Below, piece by piece: positions 15,944 to 24,907 of a stretch of 37,884 nucleotides of DNA. The stretch is from Bacteroidales bacterium (GTDB lineage Bacteria; Bacteroidota; Bacteroidia; Bacteroidales; WCHB1-69): assembly GCA_016285085.1 (NCBI GenBank), contig JAEEQA010000015.1, positions 1 to 37,884 of the forward strand. The letters run 5' to 3'. Made by a program: the position numbers and the translations under genes. The notes beneath the pieces were generated by a model. That model ran no database searches, was not told where the DNA came from, and saw nothing but the letters and a program-made list of their open reading frames with translations. Each line of letters opens with the position of its first letter. The first letter of the stretch is position 1.

Positions 15944-16843
15944 TCAGCGGCGGGCGGCGATACGCAGCTTGGCGCTTCGGGCGCGGGGGTTCGCGCCGAT
16001 TTCATCGTCGTCGGGGACGACGGCCTTGCGGGTGACGGGCTCGAAGGGGGTGAGCGGGTTGCCGTAGAAGTCCTTTTCGATTTTGCCTTCGAAGTTGCCG
16101 GACTTCATGAAGTTCTTCACCAGCCGGTCTTCGAGCGAGTGGTAGGAGATGACGGCGAGCCGTCCGCCGGGTTTGAGCACCTCGGCGGCCTGTGCGAGGA
16201 AGCTGCGGAGCACCTCCATCTCGTCATTGACTTCGATGCGGAGGGCCTGGAACACCTGCGACAGGGTCTTGTTCTCCTTGCCGCGGGGCAGGAGCGGAGC
16301 GAGCACGTTGGCCAGGTCGGTGGTGGTGCGGATGGGTGTTTCGCGGCACGCTTCGATGCGGGCGGCAATCTGGCGGGCGTTGGACAACTCCCCGTACTTG
16401 TAGAAGAGGTCGGCCAGGGCCGCGACGGGATAGCGGTTCACCACCTCGGCGGCGGTGAGGCCGCGGGTGCTGTTCATCCGCATGTCAAGCACGCCCTCAA
16501 AACGGTGTGAGAAGCCCCGCTCGGGGGTGTCGAACTGGTGCGACGACACGCCAAGGTCGGCCAAGATGCCGTCGGCGGGACATCCATTATAATATTGTAA
16601 GAACTTCTTCAGGTTGCTGAAGTTCGACGGCACGAACTGGAAGCGCGGATCCTGCGGCACGTTGGCGGCGGCGTCCAGGTCCTGGTCGAACGCGATGAGC
16701 TTCCCTTCCGGGCCGAGCTTTTCCAGAATCAGCGACGAGTGGCCTCCCCCGCCGAAAGTGGCATCCACATAGACGCCGTCGGGATTGACAACCATCCCTT
16801 CCACAGACGGATGGAGAAGAACGGGGTTATGATACATTGCCAC
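15944..16843 (-). CDS. rsmH: 16S rRNA (cytosine1402-N4)-methyltransferase RsmH (MraW)
   Basis: 299 residues. RsmH methylates N4 of C1402 in 16S rRNA using S-adenosylmethionine. The opening HNPVLLHPSVEGM and the SAM-binding DATFGGGGHS (about residues 27-37) are typical, as are LADLGVSSHQFD, the GFSHRFEGVLDMRM motif and the C-terminal LEDRLVKNF. Length agrees with the family. Its start overlaps the 3' end of mraZ by 17 bp, so the two are translationally linked at the head of the cluster. Confidence 0.96.
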   Translation of the reverse strand: MAMYHNPVLLHPSVEGMVVNPDGVYVDATFGGGGHSSLILEKLGPEGKLIAFDQDLDAAANVPQDPRFQFVPSNFSNLKKFLQYYNGCPADGILADLGVSSHQFDTPERGFSHRFEGVLDMRMNSTRGLTAAEVVNRYPVAALADLFYKYGELSNARQIAARIEACRETPIRTTTDLANVLAPLLPRGKENKTLSQVFQALRIEVNDEMEVLRSFLAQAAEVLKPGGRLAVISYHSLEDRLVKNFMKSGNFEGKIEKDFYGNPLTPFEPVTRKAVVPDDDEIGANPRARSAKLRIAARR

Positions 16844-17315
16844 CCTCCTTCCCTGCCTTTTGGAACTCGCCCGAGTGCATCTGCGCGTTGATGACGGCGA
16901 AATCCTCCGGCGTCACTGCGTCGCACATGTTGTTGAAGTCGTTCTTGTTCCAGATTTCAATCTGCCCGTTGTCCAGAACCAACACCGCGTCGCCCGCAAT
17001 GCCGTACTGGTCCATCAGGCTCTTGGGGAGCACGATGCGGTTCTGCGAGTCGGCCTCGATATAGGCGCTGTTGCGTAAAAGAATGTTGCGGTATAACTTG
17101 ACCTGCAAATTGTTGCGATCCAAAGAATCCAAAAAGTCGGCCTGCTTCTGGTAGGCGGTCTGGGTCCACAGCATGATGTGCTTGCCGAAACCGACGGTGG
17201 CCCAGAATGACTGGCGGTCCTCCTCAGGCAATTCCTTGATCAAAGCAGCAGGCAACTTCAGCCGCCCGTACTTCTCAATGGAAACCTCAAACCAACGATA
17301 TTTGAAACCAGTCAT
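16827..17315 (-). CDS. mraZ: MraZ transcriptional regulator of the division cluster
   Basis: 162 residues with two SpoVT/AbrB-like halves: the first with YGRLKLPAALIKEL (about residues 15-30) and the second with DSQNRIVLPKSLMDQYGI and DAVLVLDNGQIEIW. MraZ binds DNA repeats upstream of the dcw cluster and represses it in E. coli. The start MTGFKYRWFEVSIEKYG at 17315 is chosen over an ATG at 17342 because a TACTTTTG -7 element lies at 17340-17347. The upstream region holds a phased GG array (17583-17636) and a smaller TGG pair that could be its operators. Confidence 0.92.
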   Translation of the reverse strand: MTGFKYRWFEVSIEKYGRLKLPAALIKELPEEDRQSFWATVGFGKHIMLWTQTAYQKQADFLDSLDRNNLQVKLYRNILLRNSAYIEADSQNRIVLPKSLMDQYGIAGDAVLVLDNGQIEIWNKNDFNNMCDAVTPEDFAVINAQMHSGEFQKAGKEGGNVS

Positions 17316-17339
17316 AAAATTCTTCTTGTAAAAAGCGCA

Positions 17340-17347
17340 CAAAAGTA
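17340..17347 (-). promoter_or_regulatory. Putative -7 element of the mraZ-ftsW cluster
   Basis: The minus strand reads TACTTTTG (TAnnTTTG), 24 nt upstream of the mraZ ATG at 17315. Confidence 0.6.
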
Positions 17348-17582
17348 CACTTTTATTTTATAAACATTCCATAAATAATAAAAATTTTCTGATTTTTGTT
17401 GAAAAACATATTTAAAATATTGATTATCAATGTGGAAAAAAATGGAAAAAATATTTTGAAACTTTACACTTATAAACATTAATCTATTGATAATTAATAT
17501 GAAAAGAGAATTCTTCGCTTGATTTTACACTTCTCTTAAAATCAATATTTTATGATTTTTAGACTAGAAAAGATGATTTTTT

Positions 17583-17636
17583 TGGAAAAAAATGGAAGAT
17601 TTTGGTCCCTTTTGGGCGCAAAAGGATGGGAAAGGA
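17583..17636 (+). promoter_or_regulatory. Six GG dinucleotides at exact 10-bp phase; candidate MraZ operator
   Basis: TGG begins at 17583, 17593, 17603 and 17613, and AGG at 17623 and 17633, giving six copies spaced exactly 10 bp. MraZ operators known from E. coli are short TGGG-type direct repeats about one helical turn apart. The array reads in the direction of the plus-strand nuclease gene and ends just before its promoter. Which gene it controls is not shown. Confidence 0.6.
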
Positions 17637-17661
17637 GGGTCGGAAAAACGAAATAATTAAG

Positions 17662-17669
17662 TACCTTTG
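17662..17669 (+). promoter_or_regulatory. Putative -7 element of the AddB-like nuclease gene
   Basis: TACCTTTG matches TAnnTTTG, 23 nt before the ATG at 17693. The phased GG array ends about 25 bp upstream, where a -33 element would be. Confidence 0.55.
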
Positions 17670-17692
17670 CGCCTAATTAATAAAAGACATTT

Positions 17693-20587
17693 ATGAGCTT
17701 CCTGTCCGAACTTGCTGCAGAAATCATCAATCCGCAAAGCATTGATTATAAAAATATTGCTGTCGTTCTCCCCAACAAGAGGGCGCAAGGGGCGTTGGAC
17801 GTGGAGCTGGCGCGTGTGGCAGGAAGAAGCATTTTCCCGCCCGTGGTCTTCAGTATCGACGAATTTGTCGGAACGCTTTCCGGATTGGAGGTGCTCCCGA
17901 TGTCGGAACTGCTGATTGAACTTTATGGGGTTTATGAAACAGTGGCCGCCCATCACCACACTGAAACAGATGATTTCCAGAAGTTTATGTCGTGGGGCGT
18001 AAACCTCATCGGTGACTTCAACGACATTGACCGGCAGCTGGCCGACGCGCACGAGGTCTTTTCGTACCTCAAGGATTTCAAGGACATCGGCATCGAAATC
18101 GACAGCGGAGGCCAACCCACGGCGGGCCAACGCCGGTATCTGGAATTTTATGGAATGCTGTACGAACTGTATGCCGGTTTGGGCGAAACCCTCCGCCAAA
18201 AGGGAAAAGCCTACCCGGGACTGGTCTATCGCACCGCCGCCGAAAAAATCACGGAATTGTCCGAAAACCAGGATTTTGCAAAATACTATTTTGCCGGATT
18301 GAACGCCATGACGCCGGCGGAGTCGCGCATCATCCATCATCTTTACGAGAAAGGGAAAGTGCAGTTCTTCTTTGATTTCGACCCGTTTTATCTTGAATAT
18401 ACGGCACAAATCCGGGAGGAACTTACCAAAACGTTCCACATGGAAACGCAGGATATCCACACCATCACCGCCCATTACGCCGGCGCGCCGAAGTCCGTGC
18501 GCACCTACGGCGTGAGCAAGACGATGAACCAGATATACGAGGCTGTGGACATCCTGAACCATATCGAACAGAAAGACCCCGGCGCGCTGAATCGCACCGC
18601 CGTTGTGTTCGCCGACGAGAGCCTGATTGTGCCGTTTGTCCATGCCTACGACCCCGTCAAGTGCAACATCAGCAAGAAATACCCGGCCCGCGGAACCGCT
18701 GCCTATCGTCTTTTGCAAATCCTTCTTTCAATGGCCCGGAATTTCCAACGCTTTCAGAATCAAGGGGAAATCAAGGACGGGAAGGAGGATGCCGCAGCGT
18801 ACTACCATAAGGATGTCCTGTCGCTCTACCGCGACCCGCTGGTGGCGGCGGCTTTCTTGCCGGACGGGACGGAACACCAGATGTTCGTGCGCTCGCTTTT
18901 GCAAAGCAACCAGCTCTTTTTTTCGCGCAGCACCCTCAACGGGCGGCTGCCCGAAAGTTGCCCCGATGCAACGGGCACCGGCGACCGCTTCGCCCATGCC
19001 ATTTCCGACTATTTCCAGACTGTCGCCGACCGCCTGCCCGACAGTTTCAGCACCGACCGGCACCTTCTCCGCCTTTTTGCCGGCGCCGCCGATACCGCCG
19101 CGGAGGCACTGTCCCGTTTCCACGACACCGGGGCGGTGGATGTGCGCACGGTGGAGTTCTTCCTCCATGAAAAAATCGACCTGCTGGATCTCTCTTTCAA
19201 GGGAGACCGCAGATCGGGCGTGCAGGTGATGGGACTGCTGGAAACCCGCACCCTCGACTTCGACCATGTGGTGATGCTGTCGGTGAATGAGGGAATATTG
19301 CCTTCCGGAAACAACGACAATTCATTGATACTGTACGAGATAAAGAAACAATTCCACCTTTCCACCTACGAACAGAACGATGCCATCTATGGCTATCACT
19401 TTTTCCATTTGTTGCAGCGAGCCGCCGATGTCCACCTCATTTACAATGCAGACTCTTCGGACGAGGTGGCGGAGGAGAGCCGTTTCATCAAGCAGATTGC
19501 CTTCAAGAAGAAAAAGATGCAGCTGGAGAACCTCGTTTTCGAGCAGGTGGTGCGCCAGCCGCAATCGGCAGGAGGCGAGAGTGCGGTGCCGACCCTCTCC
19601 ATCGCCAATACGGAGCAGACGAAGGATTTCCTCAGGCGTTTTCATTTTTCCGCCTCATCGTTAAGCGCCTACATCAATTGCCCGTTGCAGTTCTACCTGA
19701 AGTTCGTTGCGGGCGTTCTTCCCGAGGAGGAGATTGACGAGAATGTGGACCAGAGCACCATCGGGCTGGTGACACACAAGGCGTTGGAGGAGCTTGGGGA
19801 GGCGATGATCGAGTGTCCGGAGACGCCGCCCGCCGACCTGGTGGACGAGTGGATGGAGAAAATCGACGGGGACTACATTCCCGACCTGTTCAGCCTGTAT
19901 GACGAGGTGAAAGGGCAGGACCTGTCGCGGGGAAGGCTCTACCTTGCGACGGAGGTGGTGCGCAAGACGCTGGCGGCCTATCTTCCGAAACTGCGCGAGG
20001 AGGTGGTGTCCGGCGGTGTACGGATCATCGGGTGCGAGCGGCGTTTTTCCTGCGCGCTGGACGTGGGGGGGACTTCCGTCACGCTCAAAGGGTTTGCCGA
20101 CCGTATCGACCAGCGCGGCAAGGGGGTTTCCATTCTTGACTACAAGAGCGGCCAATCCCACGCCACCACATTCAAGACCATCGGCGACCTCTTCACGGAC
20201 ACGAACAAAAAACACATCTTCCAGTTGTTCTACTACATGCTTCTGTACAAGTACCGCAGCAGGGAGGATTTTCCGAAGGACCGCTTTCCCGACACCCTTC
20301 CGGAAGCGGGGATCATCTATCTCCGCGATGTGTTGAAAGGGGCAGATCCGACCCATTTCGCCAGCCAGTCGCTGACGAAGAAGGAGCAGGCCGCGCTGGC
20401 AGCGGAAGGGAAGGGAATCCCGACACCCGAGGAACTTGTGCAGGAGTTCGAGAATCTGCTTAAAATCTACATAAAAGATATCCTGGAAACGGAAAAATTT
20501 GCGCAGACTTCTGATTTAAAACATTGTAAATATTGCGATTATACACTTGTCTGCCAGCGGAAGCCAAAGGACTTTTCCGTATTGTGA
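17693..20587 (+). CDS. AddB-like PD-(D/E)XK nuclease family protein
   Basis: 964 residues. The N-terminal two-thirds resemble a helicase-like fold without a usable P-loop (VVLPNKRAQGALDVEL), as in AddB. The C-terminal nuclease domain starts at FSASSLSAYINCPLQFYLKF (about residue 657), with GFADRID and the catalytic ILDYKSG near residue 816. Four cysteines, one near 663 and three in CKYCDYTLVC near 944-953, match the iron-sulfur cluster that clamps AddB-type nucleases. Such proteins pair with a UvrD-type AddA subunit to process double-strand breaks; that partner is not in this window. It is monocistronic, with its own promoter, divergent from mraZ. Confidence 0.88.
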   Translation: MSFLSELAAEIINPQSIDYKNIAVVLPNKRAQGALDVELARVAGRSIFPPVVFSIDEFVGTLSGLEVLPMSELLIELYGVYETVAAHHHTETDDFQKFMSWGVNLIGDFNDIDRQLADAHEVFSYLKDFKDIGIEIDSGGQPTAGQRRYLEFYGMLYELYAGLGETLRQKGKAYPGLVYRTAAEKITELSENQDFAKYYFAGLNAMTPAESRIIHHLYEKGKVQFFFDFDPFYLEYTAQIREELTKTFHMETQDIHTITAHYAGAPKSVRTYGVSKTMNQIYEAVDILNHIEQKDPGALNRTAVVFADESLIVPFVHAYDPVKCNISKKYPARGTAAYRLLQILLSMARNFQRFQNQGEIKDGKEDAAAYYHKDVLSLYRDPLVAAAFLPDGTEHQMFVRSLLQSNQLFFSRSTLNGRLPESCPDATGTGDRFAHAISDYFQTVADRLPDSFSTDRHLLRLFAGAADTAAEALSRFHDTGAVDVRTVEFFLHEKIDLLDLSFKGDRRSGVQVMGLLETRTLDFDHVVMLSVNEGILPSGNNDNSLILYEIKKQFHLSTYEQNDAIYGYHFFHLLQRAADVHLIYNADSSDEVAEESRFIKQIAFKKKKMQLENLVFEQVVRQPQSAGGESAVPTLSIANTEQTKDFLRRFHFSASSLSAYINCPLQFYLKFVAGVLPEEEIDENVDQSTIGLVTHKALEELGEAMIECPETPPADLVDEWMEKIDGDYIPDLFSLYDEVKGQDLSRGRLYLATEVVRKTLAAYLPKLREEVVSGGVRIIGCERRFSCALDVGGTSVTLKGFADRIDQRGKGVSILDYKSGQSHATTFKTIGDLFTDTNKKHIFQLFYYMLLYKYRSREDFPKDRFPDTLPEAGIIYLRDVLKGADPTHFASQSLTKKEQAALAAEGKGIPTPEELVQEFENLLKIYIKDILETEKFAQTSDLKHCKYCDYTLVCQRKPKDFSVL

Positions 20588-20628
20588 TTGTTTTTTTAAA
20601 AGATTCATCTTTGTCCAATATTTTATTG

Positions 20629-20636
20629 TAATTTTG
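20629..20636 (+). promoter_or_regulatory. Putative -7 element of the T9SS cargo gene
   Basis: TAATTTTG matches TAnnTTTG, 25 nt before the ATG at 20662. A TTTG stands at 20610-20613 with a rather short 15-nt spacing. Confidence 0.5.
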
Positions 20637-20661
20637 CAGCCAATTTTAAAAAGAGATCAAA

Positions 20662-21375
20662 ATGAAAAAAATTGTCACCTTTATATTGTTAATGGCTGTT
20701 GCAGCCGTCTATGCACAGAGTTTCCAAATCACCTATAACGGCGAACCCGTGGGCGAGGAGTTCAACTACATTGTCGAGGAAGCGAACGATGACAATGAAC
20801 TGATTTTCGTCATCACCAACACCTCTTCAGAGGAGATTTCCATCTCTTTGAGCAGGCGGGTCATTTCCGAAGTGCCGGGCTCCTACAATATTTTCTGCTT
20901 CGGCGGCGGGTGCTACGACAGCCAAAACCAAGCGGACAACCCGATGGTTCTCCAGCCGGGCGAGACTTCAGAAGGCAGCGATTTCCATTTCGTTTACAAT
21001 CCCTGTGGGAACGAAGGGACCACGTCGGTGAACTACTCATTCACCTCAACTGATTACAGCGTTTCCGTACTGATCAACTACATCTATTCCACGGTAGGCA
21101 TCGGCAATTCCGACCTCTCGGTGAACAGTCTTGCCGCCTATCCGAACCCCGCTACCTCCACTGTGACTGTCGCCTACGACCTGTCGGGCATCAGTGGCAG
21201 CGATGTCAACCTGGTCATCACCAACCTTGTAGGAAGCAAGGTGGCTGTCCGTTCCCTCAACGGCACCTCCGGGAAAGTCGGCGTGGACATCTCCAACCTC
21301 GATGCCGGCATCTATTTCTACTCCATCGAAGCCAACGGACAGGCGATTTCCACACGGAAATTAATTGTCAAGTAA
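20662..21375 (+). CDS. Secreted protein with type IX secretion sorting domain
   Basis: 237 residues. A signal peptide (KKIVTFILLMAVAAVYAQ) is followed by a beta-rich domain of about 130 residues containing CFGGGCYDS and NPCGNEG, perhaps a disulphide-stabilised Ig-like fold. The last ~80 residues form a T9SS type A sorting domain: LAAYPNPATSTVTVAYDLSG, then LDAGIYFYSIEANGQ and the basic end STRKLIVK. It should be exported by Sec, crossed through the outer membrane by the T9SS and attached to the cell surface. The catalytic or binding role of the N-terminal domain is not recognised. It lies 24 bp before the acyl-CoA synthetase gene, though a functional link is not obvious. Confidence 0.9.
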   Translation: MKKIVTFILLMAVAAVYAQSFQITYNGEPVGEEFNYIVEEANDDNELIFVITNTSSEEISISLSRRVISEVPGSYNIFCFGGGCYDSQNQADNPMVLQPGETSEGSDFHFVYNPCGNEGTTSVNYSFTSTDYSVSVLINYIYSTVGIGNSDLSVNSLAAYPNPATSTVTVAYDLSGISGSDVNLVITNLVGSKVAVRSLNGTSGKVGVDISNLDAGIYFYSIEANGQAISTRKLIVK

Positions 21376-21399
21376 ATTTCTTTCTAATTTCTTTTCGGA

Positions 21400-23166
21400 A
21401 TGGAAGTAACCCGTATATTCGACATTCTTCCACACTACGCCATTCATCTGCAAAGGGATGACGCTCTTTGCGGCAAGGAGAACGGTGTTTGGAAGCATTA
21501 TAGCACCACCCAGTACGTCAATATTGTCAACAACATCAGTTACGGACTGATGCAGCTCGGGGTGAAGAAGGGCGACAAGATCGCCTCCATCAGCGCGGGA
21601 CGGCCCGAATGGAACTTCCTCGACATGGCCATCATACAGCTGGGAGCCATCCATGTGCCGATTTATCCCACCATCAGCGAGAACGACTACAAGTACATCC
21701 TGCACCACGCGGATGTGAAGATGGTTTTCGTTTCCGGATGGGACATCCTCCGCAAGATCGAGAACCTCATCGCCGAAATCCCGAACCTGAAGGACAATGT
21801 CTATACCTTCCGCAACCTCCGCGGGTATCACCACCTGAACGAGGTTATCGAAATCGGTGCGGCCAACCCGAGTCCGCAGTACCTCAAGGAGATACGGGAA
21901 CGCATCTCCCCCGACGACGTGATGACCATGATCTACACCTCGGGCACCACGGGCACGATGAAGGGGGTGCAGCTCACCCACCGCAACATCATCAGCAACT
22001 TCAAGGCCATCCTGCCGATTGTACCGGTGCATCCGCAAACCCGCGTGCTGAGCTACCTGCCGCTGTGCCACATCTACGAACGGATGATGAACTACGCGTG
22101 GCAGTACCTCGGCATCCCCATCTACTACGCCGAAAGCCTCGGCACCATCGCCGACAACCTGCGCGAAATCAAGCCCACCATCTTCACGACGGTGCCGCGC
22201 CTGCTGGAGAAGTTCTACGACCGCATCATCGCCACCGGCCGCAAGATGCCCAAAGTGAAGAAGAAACTCTTCTTCTGGGCCGACGAGGTGGCCAGCAACT
22301 ACGAACTGGAAGCGGAGCAGTCGAAGCGCTACCGTCGCCAGCTGAAACGCGCCCGCGCCCTCGTCCTCAACAAGTGGTACGAAGCGCTCGGCGGCCGTCT
22401 GGAGGTAATTGTCTCCGGCGGCGCCGCCATGCAGACGCGCCTCTGCCGCATCTTCTGGGCCATGGGCATCACCGTGCTGGAAGGCTACGGCATGACCGAG
22501 ACCTCCCCTGTCATCGCTGTCGGCAGTTTCTTCAAGAAAGGTTTCAAGTTCGGCACCGTGGGGCAGCCGCTGCCCGGCATCGAGGTCAAGCTTGCCAACG
22601 ACGGCGAAATCCTCACGCGGGGCCACTGCGTCACCCCCGGCTACTACAAAGCCGACGACATCACCCGCGAAACCATCGACGAGGACGGCTGGCTACATAC
22701 GGGCGACATCGGGGCCTTCGAACCCGAAGGGCAGCTGCGAATCACCGGCCGCAAGAAGGAGATGTTCAAGACGGCTTTCGGCAAGTACGTCGTCCCCACC
22801 CTCGTGGAGGGCAAGTTCATGGAGGACTCGCTTATCGACAACATCATGGTCATCGGCGAGAACAAGAAGTTCGCGGCGGCGCTCATCGTGCCCAACTTCT
22901 CAGACCTCCGCTCATGGTGCACCCGCAAGGGCATCCATTACACCACCAACGAGGAGATGATCAAGCATCCCGACGTCTTGAAGAAATACAAGAAGATCCA
23001 GGACCGCTGTAACGCCCAGTTGGGTGAGACGGAGCGTGTGATGCGCTTTGCCCTCATCGACTACGAGTGGGGCGTGCCGACGGGCGAACTCACCGCCACC
23101 CTCAAACTCAAGCGGAAGTTCATCTCCGAAAAGTTTGCGGACAAGATTGAAAAATTGTTTGAATAA
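21400..23166 (+). CDS. Long-chain fatty acid-CoA ligase (AMP-forming)
   Basis: 588 residues. It activates fatty acids to acyl-CoA through an acyl-adenylate. The AMP-binding P-loop is MIYTSGTTGTMKGV (about 177-190; Met where Pro is more common). LPLCHIYERM, GYGMTETSP, GWLHTGDIG and the hinge GRKKEMFKTAFGKYV follow in family order. Length matches the bacterial FadD15/long-chain group. It sits 24 bp after the T9SS gene and 17 bp before the FTCD gene, so these may be co-transcribed. The exact acyl chain preference cannot be read from sequence. Confidence 0.94.
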   Translation: MEVTRIFDILPHYAIHLQRDDALCGKENGVWKHYSTTQYVNIVNNISYGLMQLGVKKGDKIASISAGRPEWNFLDMAIIQLGAIHVPIYPTISENDYKYILHHADVKMVFVSGWDILRKIENLIAEIPNLKDNVYTFRNLRGYHHLNEVIEIGAANPSPQYLKEIRERISPDDVMTMIYTSGTTGTMKGVQLTHRNIISNFKAILPIVPVHPQTRVLSYLPLCHIYERMMNYAWQYLGIPIYYAESLGTIADNLREIKPTIFTTVPRLLEKFYDRIIATGRKMPKVKKKLFFWADEVASNYELEAEQSKRYRRQLKRARALVLNKWYEALGGRLEVIVSGGAAMQTRLCRIFWAMGITVLEGYGMTETSPVIAVGSFFKKGFKFGTVGQPLPGIEVKLANDGEILTRGHCVTPGYYKADDITRETIDEDGWLHTGDIGAFEPEGQLRITGRKKEMFKTAFGKYVVPTLVEGKFMEDSLIDNIMVIGENKKFAAALIVPNFSDLRSWCTRKGIHYTTNEEMIKHPDVLKKYKKIQDRCNAQLGETERVMRFALIDYEWGVPTGELTATLKLKRKFISEKFADKIEKLFE

Positions 23167-23183
23167 TTAAAAATATCATCATA

Positions 23184-24878
23184 ATGAAACAGTTAATCGA
23201 ATGTGTACCGAATTTTAGCGAGGGGCGGAACCTCGAAGTCATCAAGCAAATCACCAACGAGATTGAAACCGTAGAGGGCATCAAGCTTCTGGATGTGGAT
23301 CCCGGTGCTTCCACCAACCGCACGGTCGTCACCTTTGTAGGCGAGCCCGCCGACGTGCTGGAAGCCGCTTTCCGCGGCATCCGCAAGGCGCAGGAACTCA
23401 TCGACATGCGCAACCACCACGGCGACCACCCGCGCTTCGGCGCCACCGACGTGTGCCCGCTCGTTCCCGTAGCCGGCATCACCATGGAAGAGACCGCCGA
23501 GTACGCCCGCAAGCTGGCGGAACGGGTCGGCAAGGAACTCAACATCCCCGTTTTCTGCTACGAGAATTCCGCTTTCAAGCCGGAACGCCGCAACCTCGCC
23601 AACTGCCGCCAGGGTGAGTACGAAGCGCTGAAAGAGCGTATCGTCACCAAGGAGTGGAAACCCGACTTCGGTCCCAACAAGTTCACCGAAAGCGTGGCCA
23701 AGAGCGGTGCCAGCGCCATCGGCGCCCGCGACTTCCTCATCGCCGTGAACTACAACCTCAACACCACCTCCACCCGCCGCGCCAACGCCATCGCGTTCGA
23801 CGTCCGCGAAAAGGGCCGTCCGAAGCGCGAAGGCAACCCCATCACCGGCAAGATCGTCAAGGATGCCGCCGGCAACCCCGTGATGATTCCCGGCACGCTG
23901 AAGGGGACGAAGGCCATTGGCTGGTTCATCAAGGAATACGGCATCGCCCAGGTCTCGATGAACATCACCAGCATCCGCGAAACCCCGCTGCACGTCGCTT
24001 TCGAGGAGGTGTGCAAGAAAGCCGCCGCCCGCGGCATCCGCGTCACCGGCACCGAAATCGTCGGCCTCGTGCCCAAGTCGGTCCTCATCGACGCCGCCGA
24101 CTACTACCTCGCCAAGCAGCAGCGCTCCCTCGGCATCGACGAAGCCGAAAAGATGAAAATCGCCATCAAGTCGATGGGACTGGACGACCTCAAGCCGTTC
24201 GACCCCGCCGAAAAAGTCATTGAATACATGATTGCCGACAAGGCCAGCGACCGTCTGGTGGACATGACCTGCGAGGGTTTTGCCAACGAGACCGCATCGG
24301 AGAGTCCCGCACCCGGCGGCGGCTCCATTGCCGCCTACATGGGTTCGCTCGGCGCCGCCCTCGGCACGATGGTGGCCAACCTCTCCTCCCACAAGCCCGG
24401 CTGGGACGCCAAATGGCGCTACTTCTCCGACATTGCCGAAAAGGGCCAGAAGCTGAAGGACGAGCTCATCCACTTGGTGGACGAGGACACCAACGCCTTC
24501 AACAAGATCATGAGCGCCTTCGGTCTGCCGAAGGGCACGGACGAGGAGAAAGCCGCCCGTAAGCGCGCCATCCAGGAGGCCACGAAGTATGCCACGGAGG
24601 TGCCGTTCCGTACGGTGCAGCGCTCCTTTGAAGTGTTTGAAATCTGCGAGCTGATGATCAAGAAAGGCAACCCCAACTCCGTCACCGACGGCGCAGTGGG
24701 TGTGCTTTGCGCGGAGGCCGCCGTCACGGGAGCCTATCTGAACGTCAAGATCAACGCCTCCTCGTTGGAAGACAAGGAGTTCGCCAACAAGATTGTGGCC
24801 GAGGCCCACGACTATGTGGTGCGCGCCAACCGCATCAAGAGCCGCCTGATCAAGCTGGTGGACAAGCAGTTGTCGTAA
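23184..24878 (+). CDS. ftcD: Glutamate formimidoyltransferase / formimidoyltetrahydrofolate cyclodeaminase
   Basis: 564 residues, a fusion. The N-terminal ~325 residues form the formimidoyltransferase (start LIECVPNFSEGR, then HHGDHPRFGATDVCPLVPV and GIAQVSMNIT), which moves the formimino group from formiminoglutamate, the product of histidine breakdown, to tetrahydrofolate. The C-terminal part from about residue 345 is the cyclodeaminase (SPAPGGGSIAAYMGSLGAALGTMV), which releases ammonia to give 5,10-methenyl-THF. The same bifunctional architecture occurs in animals and in many Bacteroidetes. Other histidine degradation genes (hutH, hutU, hutI) are not in this window. Confidence 0.95.
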   Translation: MKQLIECVPNFSEGRNLEVIKQITNEIETVEGIKLLDVDPGASTNRTVVTFVGEPADVLEAAFRGIRKAQELIDMRNHHGDHPRFGATDVCPLVPVAGITMEETAEYARKLAERVGKELNIPVFCYENSAFKPERRNLANCRQGEYEALKERIVTKEWKPDFGPNKFTESVAKSGASAIGARDFLIAVNYNLNTTSTRRANAIAFDVREKGRPKREGNPITGKIVKDAAGNPVMIPGTLKGTKAIGWFIKEYGIAQVSMNITSIRETPLHVAFEEVCKKAAARGIRVTGTEIVGLVPKSVLIDAADYYLAKQQRSLGIDEAEKMKIAIKSMGLDDLKPFDPAEKVIEYMIADKASDRLVDMTCEGFANETASESPAPGGGSIAAYMGSLGAALGTMVANLSSHKPGWDAKWRYFSDIAEKGQKLKDELIHLVDEDTNAFNKIMSAFGLPKGTDEEKAARKRAIQEATKYATEVPFRTVQRSFEVFEICELMIKKGNPNSVTDGAVGVLCAEAAVTGAYLNVKINASSLEDKEFANKIVAEAHDYVVRANRIKSRLIKLVDKQLS

Positions 24879-24907
24879 GCGTACGAATTTAAACAGGAAA
24901 AGGGAAG

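Larger units (their letters stand above)
17348..17692. other. AT-rich divergent regulatory region between mraZ and the AddB-like gene
   Basis: About 345 bp, very AT-rich, with no convincing frame. It holds a pair of TGG at 17433 and 17443 (10 bp apart), the six-fold phased GG array at 17583-17636, and the -7 element TACCTTTG at 17662-17669. Long A and T runs suggest intrinsic curvature. Confidence 0.6.

Noticed and set aside
21361..22626. Long minus-strand frames opposite the acyl-CoA ligase and ftcD genes (21361-22626 and 23193-24809)
   Set aside because: Shadows produced by GC-rich codon use; both real genes show all family motifs on the plus strand.
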